Shown here: in pieces, positions 7,697 through 12,195 of the stretch | How the letters are laid out: every line of letters begins with the position of its first letter | Numbering within the stretch: position 1 is the first letter of the stretch | Source of the DNA: Actinomycetes bacterium | GTDB lineage: Bacteria > Actinomycetota > Acidimicrobiia > Acidimicrobiales > Palsa-688 | Assembly (NCBI GenBank): GCA_021816565.1 | Contig: JAKAXN010000104.1 | Location: 1-12,195, forward strand | Reading direction: 5' to 3' | DNA length: 12,195 nucleotides | The notes under the pieces: generated by a model | What the model saw: the letters and a program-made list of their open reading frames with translations, nothing else | Told to the model about the DNA's origin: nothing | The model's database searches: none | Translations under genes and position numbers: made by a program

Positions 7697-7759
7697 CAAA
7701 AAGAGAAAACCGGTCTGAGCAGCCGAACTACGCACTTCAGAAGCCGGCTGCTCAGACCG
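7697..7759 (-). terminator. intrinsic terminator / attenuator in the MFS leader
   Basis: Read on the minus strand, CGGTCTGAGCAGCCG (7759-7745) and CGGCTGCTCAGACCG (7725-7711) are perfect 15-bp complements around a 19-nt loop. After one G comes TTTTCTCTTTTT (7709-7698). This is a textbook Rho-independent terminator, unusual in such a GC-rich genome. It lies upstream of the exporter Shine-Dalgarno (7690-7693) on the same strand, so it would end transcription before the gene unless prevented. It cannot serve a gene upstream on this strand, because the next upstream coding gene is the divergent 8106-10691. Confidence 0.85.
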
Positions 7760-7836
7760 ATGCTTTGTTTCGTTGATAACTGCCTGGGTTCCGTCACCCG
7801 CCCTTTGTCTAGAGCGGTGTCACGGGTGGATGTATC

Positions 7837-7873
7837 GGGGTTGACGTCGGACTGCCATCCGGCGTCAAACCCC
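7837..7873 (-). promoter_or_regulatory. leader hairpin overlapping the uORF end
   Basis: Minus strand: GGGGTTTGACG (7873-7863) pairs with CGTCAACCCC (7846-7837) with one bulged T. Inside it, CGGA (7861-7858) pairs with TCCG (7851-7848). The 5' arm includes the last uORF codons GGG GTT TGA, so a ribosome at the uORF stop would open it. No T tract follows, so it is not a terminator. The 3' arm CGTCAACCC can also pair, with one bulged A, with GGGTGACG at 7799-7792. Confidence 0.6.
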
Positions 7874-7891
7874 CCAGGTGCCCTGAGCCAA
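7865..7891 (-). CDS. leader peptide uORF (8 codons) of the MFS attenuator
   Basis: TTG GCT CAG GGC ACC TGG GGG GTT TGA would encode MAQGTWGV. The Shine-Dalgarno AAAAGGGGGTGA (7908-7897) closely resembles the full complement of the 16S 3' end, with its G run 8 nt before TTG 7891. This is the best ribosome-binding site in the leader. An in-frame GTG at 7900 would give an 11-residue peptide (MNTLAQGTWGV), but it lies inside the Shine-Dalgarno itself. Too short for composition tests; the case rests on the binding site, position and overlap with the hairpin. Confidence 0.5.
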   Translation of the reverse strand: MAQGTWGV

Positions 7892-8015
7892 TGTGTTCAC
7901 CCCCTTTTCGAGACAAGAAAGAAGCCCGAGGTGGGCCGCAGAATCTTCTGAGAAATCCCGCTTGAAACCCCGAGCAACCGGACGGAGACCACGCACGATC
8001 CCCGGCCGGATCAGG

Positions 8016-8021
8016 AGCATA
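8016..8021 (-). promoter_or_regulatory. possible -10 element TATGCT for the MFS leader transcript
   Basis: TATGCT on the minus strand fits TANNNT and lies about 105 nt upstream of the uORF Shine-Dalgarno, which would give a leader of about 330 nt before the exporter start. No clear -35 (CCGTTA at 17 bp). Other weak candidates exist closer to the uORF. Confidence 0.2.
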
Positions 8022-8094
8022 ACGTTCCGATATGCACCTAACGGGGCAGAGTGTACCGATTAGGTCGTAGGGTATGAAGCGTTACTCGATCCGC

Positions 8095-8099
8095 GAGGT
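8095..8099 (+). promoter_or_regulatory. Shine-Dalgarno GAGGT of the GGDEF-EAL gene
   Basis: GAGGT lies 6 nt before ATG 8106. The frame has no other ATG, GTG or TTG between this ATG and the upstream in-frame TAG at 8061, so the start is well fixed. Confidence 0.65.
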
Positions 8100-8105
8100 C
8101 GCCCG

Positions 8106-10691
8106 ATGGAAGTGGTTAACCAACTGCTGCAGGGCTGCCGCTCGGATTGGCGCGGGCTGAGCAGCCGGATCCGGGCCCAGCTCGATGACGTCCCCGGGTT
8201 GGTCTGGGCCGTGGTCCTGGCGGTAGGGCTGACCGGAATGGCCCTCACCGTGGCCGCCGTCCGGGAATCCCCGGCCACCCTGCCCCGCACGCTTCCCTGG
8301 CCGCTCCTGACGGTGGCCGCCATCGCCATACAGAGGCTGCCGGTCACCTGCCATATCCGCAGCCAGACCCTCGGCCTCGACTTCTTCGCCGTGCCGGTCG
8401 TGGTGGGAGCGGCCACGGTGCCGGCGCGCACACTGATCGGGGCACTGGTGCTCGCCACCCTCGTGGTGCAGGTGCTGCGGCGCAGCAACGGGGCCCGCTT
8501 CGCCTTCAACTTGGTCAACCAGCTGAACGGGATGGTCCTTTCCCTGCTGGTGCTGCGGGCCGTCACCCACGGCCACTACCCGGTCAGCCCGGTGGACTGG
8601 CTGGGTGTGGCGGCCGCCATCCTGACCTACGAGCTGGTCACCGACATCGCGGTGATAGCCGTCATGGCGGCCGCCGGGGCGGTGCCCCACGGGGACTACT
8701 TCCGGGGCCTGGCCCTGCAGCTGACCATCCTGATACCGCTCAGCTGCACCCTGGCCATCACCGCCATCGAGGCCTACTGGGCCCAGCCCTGGGCGCTGGC
8801 CATCCTCAGCGGGCCGTGCATGGTGGCGGCCGCCATGTACCGGTCCTCCAACCGGCTGCGGGGCCGCCTGGCCGACGTGCAGTCGCTCTACGACTTCACG
8901 GTCCACCTGGGCGGAATCGCCGAAATGCCGGAGATGCTGGAGGCGGCGCTGCGCGAGACCCGCGACACGCTGCGGTGCCGGCGGGTCGAGCTCGGCGTCC
9001 GCCAGGCCGGGAGGATCCTCAGCTACCAGCTCGACGGGGCCGGATCGCTGGTCCGGGAGGCCCTCCCGGCCGGCGACCTCGAGCGTCAGCTGCTGCGGGA
9101 CGGGCGGCCCCGCCTGTTCCAGGTCGGCCACGGCGACCCGGTCCTCACCCGCCGGGGTTACAGCGACCTGATAGCCGTGCCCCTGTCGGTGGGCGAGAGC
9201 AACAGCGCGGTGCTGATGGCCGGTAACCGCCAGGGGGAAGGGTCCGGCCCGTTCCAGCCGGAGGACCTCAACCTGCTGCAGGCCCTGGCCGCCCACCTGA
9301 GCACCGCCCTCACCAGCTGCAGCCGCCTGGACCGGCTGCGACTGGAGGTCGCCGCCCGGGAGCACCAGGCCAACCACGACGGGCTGACCGGCCTGGCCAA
9401 CCGGACGCTCTTCTCCCAGATGGTCACCGAGGCGTTGAAGGAGCGCTCCCCGTCGCGACTGCTGGCCGTGATGCTCATGGACCTGGACGGCTTCAAGGAG
9501 ATCAACGACACGCTGGGCCACCACACCGGCGACGCCGTGCTCAAGGAGGTGGCCTGGAGGGTGAAGGCCGCGGTGGGCGGCAAACAGTTCGCCTCCCGGC
9601 TGGGCGGCGACGAGTTCGCCTTCCTGCTGCCGGCGGCCACCAGCATGAAGGACGTAACCGAGACCGCGGCCCGGCTCCTGCGGGCCGTGGCCGCGCCGGT
9701 GGCCGTCGAGGGCATGGTCCTCAGCGTGCACGCCAGCATCGGCGTGGCCACCGCCCCCGTGGAGGGGGCGGACGCCTCCTCCCTGCTGCGGAGGGCCGAC
9801 GTGGCCATGTACGCGGCCAAGAACTCGAGCCGGGGACTCGCCGTCTACGACCCCCGCATCGACCACCACTCCCCCCGGCGCCTGCTACTCGCCAGCGAGC
9901 TGCGCCGGGCGGTGGAGACCTACGAGGGCCTGGACCTCTGGTACCAGCCGGTGGCGGAGCTCCCGTCCGACCGGATCGCCGGGTTCGAGGCGCTGCTGCG
10001 GTGGAACCATCCCGAGCTGGGCTTCGTCTCGCCCGACGAGTTCATCCCGGTGGCCGAGCAGAGCGGGCTGATCGAGCCGCTCACCTGGTGGGTCATGCGG
10101 ACGGCCCTGCACGAGTTGCGGCAGTGGCTGGCTAGTGGCCACCCGGTGACCATGGCCGTCAACATCTCGGTGCGCAGCCTCTTCGACGCCGCCATCGTCG
10201 ACCGGTTGCGGCATCTGCTCAAAGAGACCGGCGTGCCCCCCGCCAACGTGGTGCTGGAGATCACCGAGTCGTCCATGATGCTGGATCAGAGCCGCTCCGA
10301 AGGGGTGCTCAGACAGCTGGCCCGGCTCGGGGTGCGACTGGCCATAGACGACTTCGGAACCGGCTACTCCTCCCTGTCGCGCCTGAAGGACCTGCCGGTG
10401 GACATGGTCAAGATCGACCGCTCCTTCGTCAAGAACATGTGCTCGGACAAGGGGGACCAGGCGATCGTCCGCTCGACCATCGAGCTGGCAACCGTCATGG
10501 GATACGGGGTGGTGGCCGAGGGCGTGGAGGACCAGCAGACCTGGGACGAGCTGTCCCGGCTGGGCTGCACCCACGCCCAGGGCTACTTCCTCGCCCGGCC
10601 CATGCCGGCCGGGGCCTGCCGGGCCTGGGTGCGGGCCGGCCGGCCGGGGGATTCCCCCGTCGCTCCCACCGCGGCGCTCCCCGCGCTCTGA
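8106..10691 (+). CDS. membrane GAF-GGDEF-EAL cyclic-di-GMP synthase/phosphodiesterase
   Basis: An 861-residue protein that should make and/or break c-di-GMP at the membrane. Residues about 30-250 hold roughly six to eight hydrophobic segments, a membrane sensor I cannot name. A GAF-like domain spans about 255-410 (DVQSLYDFTVHLGGIAEMPEML to LLQALAAHLSTAL). The GGDEF domain, about 425-590, begins NHDGLTGLANRTLF and has intact RLGGDEF (GGDEF 500-504). The I-site RxxD expected just before it is absent (GGKQ there). The EAL domain, about 610-850, is complete: EALLRW (628-633), N686, E721 in LEITES, IDDFGTGYSS (D748, D749), K769 in VKIDRSF, AEGVE (E808) and QGY (Q825). Both activities are therefore plausible, with no classical product inhibition of the cyclase. 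It stands alone, divergent from the exporter and convergent with the eRF1-like gene. Confidence 0.93.
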   Translation: MEVVNQLLQGCRSDWRGLSSRIRAQLDDVPGLVWAVVLAVGLTGMALTVAAVRESPATLPRTLPWPLLTVAAIAIQRLPVTCHIRSQTLGLDFFAVPVVVGAATVPARTLIGALVLATLVVQVLRRSNGARFAFNLVNQLNGMVLSLLVLRAVTHGHYPVSPVDWLGVAAAILTYELVTDIAVIAVMAAAGAVPHGDYFRGLALQLTILIPLSCTLAITAIEAYWAQPWALAILSGPCMVAAAMYRSSNRLRGRLADVQSLYDFTVHLGGIAEMPEMLEAALRETRDTLRCRRVELGVRQAGRILSYQLDGAGSLVREALPAGDLERQLLRDGRPRLFQVGHGDPVLTRRGYSDLIAVPLSVGESNSAVLMAGNRQGEGSGPFQPEDLNLLQALAAHLSTALTSCSRLDRLRLEVAAREHQANHDGLTGLANRTLFSQMVTEALKERSPSRLLAVMLMDLDGFKEINDTLGHHTGDAVLKEVAWRVKAAVGGKQFASRLGGDEFAFLLPAATSMKDVTETAARLLRAVAAPVAVEGMVLSVHASIGVATAPVEGADASSLLRRADVAMYAAKNSSRGLAVYDPRIDHHSPRRLLLASELRRAVETYEGLDLWYQPVAELPSDRIAGFEALLRWNHPELGFVSPDEFIPVAEQSGLIEPLTWWVMRTALHELRQWLASGHPVTMAVNISVRSLFDAAIVDRLRHLLKETGVPPANVVLEITESSMMLDQSRSEGVLRQLARLGVRLAIDDFGTGYSSLSRLKDLPVDMVKIDRSFVKNMCSDKGDQAIVRSTIELATVMGYGVVAEGVEDQQTWDELSRLGCTHAQGYFLARPMPAGACRAWVRAGRPGDSPVAPTAALPAL

Positions 10692-10708
10692 CCCCCGGCG
10701 GGGTCAGA
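10687..10708. terminator. bidirectional hairpin holding both convergent stop codons
   Basis: TCTGACCCC (10687-10695), loop CGGC, GGGGTCAGA (10700-10708): a perfect 9-bp stem. The TGA of the GGDEF-EAL gene (10689-10691) lies in one arm and the minus-strand TGA of the eRF1-like gene (10704-10706) in the other. The symmetry suits a shared terminator for convergent genes. There is no T tract on either side. Confidence 0.55.
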
Positions 10709-11498
10709 AGCGCTCGAGGGCCCCGATGCCGCCCAGCTCGTCGAGCCGGGCGGACGAGCAGTACTCCACCGTGGCGTCCTGGGCCCGGGCCCGCTCCATG
10801 GCCTCGCCGACCACGTCGTCGACCGCCTCGGTACCGGCCCCGCAGCGGGGGCAGGGGCCATCACCGGTACCGAGATGGCCGCAGGACGGGCAGCGGGTCC
10901 CCACCGCCCGGTACCCCGGCCTGACCACCAGCGTGGCCACCCGGCCGTCGGCCACGGCGTCGAGGGTGGCCTCCAGGCCACCCACCGCCCGGCCGGTACC
11001 GAGCCGCTCCCGTAGGAGGTCGATCACGGCCTCGCGGTGGCGCTCCTCCCACCGGCGGTCCACCTGGTCCACCACCCGGGTCAGCTCCGCCCGCCCGGCC
11101 CGGATGGTCAGGCCGCTCCAGGGCATCGCCAGCCCCGACAGGCCGGCCGGTAGAAGCTGGACCAGCTTCTCCACCGCCTCGGGAGGCCCGCCCACCACCA
11201 CGGCGTCCACCGGGGCGCTCTCGACCTCGGCGGACACGGCGGCGGCCACCCGCCGCAGGTGCCGGAGGGCCGCCTCCTGGTGGCGCCGCTCCCAGCTGCC
11301 GACCTCGACGTCGGTGTCGACCTGCCGCTCGACGGGATCGCTGGGCCCGGGATGCTCCTCCAGCCGTCCGGGCCGGGAGTGCACGAGCCGGCTCTCCTGT
11401 CGGTCCACCAGGACCAGCAGGTAGCGCCGGGATCGACCCGTTGCGCCGCTCCCCCCCGCCCGATCACCGCCCGGCTGCACCCCGTTGGCCACCGTCAT
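10704..11498 (-). CDS. eRF1-like (baeRF / Vms1-Balon related) ribosome-associated protein
   Basis: 264 residues. ATG 11498 is fixed by GGAAGGAG 6 nt upstream. Residues 25-125 resemble eRF1 domain 2: a hydrophobic first strand (RRYLLVLVDRQESRLV), then VGSWERRHQEAALRHLRRVA where eRF1 has the GGQ loop and helix. GGQ is replaced by GSW plus a later Q74. Residues 138-264 resemble eRF1 domain 3 (L7Ae-like): LEATLDAVADGRVATLVV, a four-cysteine zinc-ribbon insert (C203, C206, C216, C219; CPSC and CPRC), AQDATVEYC and a typical end GGIGALERF. Bacterial relatives include actinobacterial Vms1-like release factors and the Rv2629/Balon hibernation factors. Members of this superfamily bind the ribosomal A site. 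Without GGQ, peptide release is doubtful and a hibernation or rescue role is more likely (inference). The N-terminal codon-recognition domain 1 of eRF1 is missing. The first 22 residues are Gly-rich and disordered. Confidence 0.75.
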   Translation of the reverse strand: MTVANGVQPGGDRAGGSGATGRSRRYLLVLVDRQESRLVHSRPGRLEEHPGPSDPVERQVDTDVEVGSWERRHQEAALRHLRRVAAAVSAEVESAPVDAVVVGGPPEAVEKLVQLLPAGLSGLAMPWSGLTIRAGRAELTRVVDQVDRRWEERHREAVIDLLRERLGTGRAVGGLEATLDAVADGRVATLVVRPGYRAVGTRCPSCGHLGTGDGPCPRCGAGTEAVDDVVGEAMERARAQDATVEYCSSARLDELGGIGALERF

Positions 11499-11504
11499 AC
11501 CCGT

Positions 11505-11512
11505 CTCCTTCC
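11505..11512 (-). promoter_or_regulatory. Shine-Dalgarno GGAAGGAG of the eRF1-like gene
   Basis: On the minus strand GGAAGGAG is followed by ACGGGT (6 nt) and ATG 11498. Its strength and spacing show that the protein really starts at 11498 and that the missing N-terminal domain is not an annotation error. Confidence 0.8.
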
Positions 11513-11618
11513 GACTGCGAGAAACATCAGAAGGAGGAATATCGGTCGGGGGCGCCGCCGGGACAGTGCCTTAGGTCCCGGGCCGGCCCGGCCGGCCGGG
11601 AGGAGGGCGGCGGGCAAC

Positions 11619-11624
11619 CATAAT
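11619..11624 (+). promoter_or_regulatory. -10 element CATAAT placed for a leaderless mRNA
   Basis: CATAAT occupies exactly -12 to -7 relative to the A of ATG 11631, so transcription would begin at or next to the start codon. Leaderless mRNAs are common in actinomycetes. The only Shine-Dalgarno-like run (GGGAGGAGGG) is about 18 nt away, too far to be used. No -35 match is seen. Confidence 0.5.
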
Positions 11625-11630
11625 GGGGCG

Positions 11631-12195
11631 ATGCGGGTCGGCATCTCCCTCGGGACCTCGTTCGCGGCCGGCGATGCCGACCGGGCTGTGCACTCGGTGC
11701 TCGAACAGGCCCGGGCGGCCAGGCGGGCCGGGCTGGACAGCCTGACCGTGGGCGACCACCACTCCACCGGACCCACCGTGTACCTGCAGAACGTGCCCAT
11801 CCTGGCCCGCCTGCTGGCCGAATGGGACGACCGGCCGGCGGGGTGCCTGTTCCTGGTCCCCCTGTGGAACCCGGTGCTGATGGCGGAGCAGATCGGCACG
11901 CTGGCCGCCATGGCGAGAGGCCCGTTCATCATCCAGACCGGGGTCGGGGCGGGTGAGGCCCAGTTCCGGGCCATGGGAGCCCGCCTCCGGGATCGGGGCC
12001 GGATGCTCGAGCAGGGCATCACGGCCGTGCGGTCCCTCCTCCGGGGGGAGACCGTCAGCGACCAGGTCCGGGGCTTCGACTCGGCGCGGGTGGCCCCGCT
12101 GCCGCAGAGAGGCACCGAATGGTGGGTGGGGGCCGGGGCCCGCACGGCCATCGATCGGGCCGCCCGGATCGGTGACTGCTGGTACGGCAACGCCG
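11631..12195 (+). CDS. LLM-class flavin-dependent oxidoreductase (partial, C-terminus outside window)
   Basis: 188 codons of an open frame that runs off the right edge. The N-terminus MRVGISLG is the first barrel strand of luciferase-like monooxygenases. It is followed by AVHSVLEQARAARRAGLDSLTVGDHH (helix and second strand, with the usual D-H pair), VPILARLLAEW, CLFLVPLWNPVLMAEQIGTL, IIQTGVGAGEAQFRAMG and RGRMLEQGITAVRSLL, all family landmarks. The second half of the barrel and any cofactor-choosing residues are outside the window, so FMN versus F420 is undecided. It differs clearly from the family member at 2371-3411. Its start region is divergent from the eRF1-like gene (132-bp gap with a GC-rich palindromic stretch at about 11576-11600). 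Confidence 0.85.
   Translation, partial: MRVGISLGTSFAAGDADRAVHSVLEQARAARRAGLDSLTVGDHHSTGPTVYLQNVPILARLLAEWDDRPAGCLFLVPLWNPVLMAEQIGTLAAMARGPFIIQTGVGAGEAQFRAMGARLRDRGRMLEQGITAVRSLLRGETVSDQVRGFDSARVAPLPQRGTEWWVGAGARTAIDRAARIGDCWYGNA

Larger units (their letters stand above)
7682..8105. other. 424-bp non-coding region between divergent exporter and GGDEF-EAL genes
   Basis: No credible long coding frame on either strand. It is clearly less GC-rich than its neighbours. The left three quarters, read on the minus strand, form the structured exporter leader: uORF, hairpin 7837-7873, further pairing arms 7795-7800 with 7823-7828, and terminator 7697-7759. The right quarter should hold the two divergent promoters. 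I see a TATGCT (-10-like, minus, 8016-8021) and a TAGGGT (-10-like, plus, 8068-8073), neither with a good -35. Confidence 0.7.

Noticed and set aside
7682..7735. Upstream GTG start at 7735 for the MFS transporter
   Set aside because: It lies in the terminator loop, has no Shine-Dalgarno, and the added 18 residues are encoded by the hairpin arm and T tract.
6485..7951. 488-codon plus-strand frame across the MFS gene
   Set aside because: Low-complexity Gly/His/Gln/Arg-rich translation antisense to a clear MFS transporter; no domain visible.
8082..9869. 595-codon minus-strand frame opposite the GGDEF-EAL gene
   Set aside because: Antisense shadow rich in Gly, His and Gln; the plus frame has complete GGDEF and EAL motifs.
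11523..11540. AGAAGGAGGAATATC plus-strand Shine-Dalgarno-like run
   Set aside because: No ATG, GTG or TTG start with a useful reading frame follows at suitable spacing.
11576..11600. GGCC/CCGG-rich palindromic stretch between the eRF1-like and second LLM genes
   Set aside because: Simple GC-rich self-complementarity expected at this base composition; no defined stem-loop with flanking signals.

Overview
The window is a gene-dense, very GC-rich stretch of bacterial chromosome. GTG and TTG starts, strong third-position GC, F420/flavin-type luciferase-like oxidoreductases, a SpoIIE/RsbW-type multisensor protein and an actinobacterial-looking eRF1-like protein point to an actinomycete. A member of Acidimicrobiia or a relative is my inference, not a proven assignment. 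I see no tRNA, rRNA, CRISPR array, insertion sequence or prophage gene.

Layout. (1) Positions 1-2258, minus strand: a multisensor regulator with an RsbW-like ATPase domain, a helical linker, two GAF domains and a PAS domain. It runs off the left edge. (2) 2371-3411, minus: a luciferase-like (TIGR03617-type) oxidoreductase with a TTG start. (3) 3565-3780 and 3777-5714, plus: a small PPPEPL-repeat ORF whose TGA overlaps the GTG start of an FtsH protease. (4) 5733-6419 and 6467-7681, minus: a VC0807-like membrane protein downstream of an MFS exporter, probably one operon. (5) 7682-8105: a divergent non-coding region of about 420 bp, less GC-rich than its surroundings. Read on the minus strand it holds a Shine-Dalgarno plus 8-codon leader ORF, a strong hairpin, and a 15-bp-stem intrinsic terminator with a T tract just before the exporter gene. 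(6) 8106-10691, plus: a membrane-anchored GAF-GGDEF-EAL cyclic-di-GMP enzyme. (7) 10704-11498, minus: a short eRF1-like (baeRF/Vms1/Balon-related) protein, convergent with (6); the two share a hairpin holding both stop codons. (8) 11631 to the right edge, plus: a second luciferase-like oxidoreductase, probably on a leaderless mRNA.

The genes do not form one pathway. The common theme is signalling and stress response: a phosphatase/anti-sigma type sensor, c-di-GMP turnover, membrane proteolysis, a ribosome-associated factor and drug-type efflux. The two most interesting signals are regulatory. One is the uORF-hairpin-terminator leader before the MFS exporter, which looks like a transcription attenuator. 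The other is the polyproline ORF that appears translationally coupled to ftsH.
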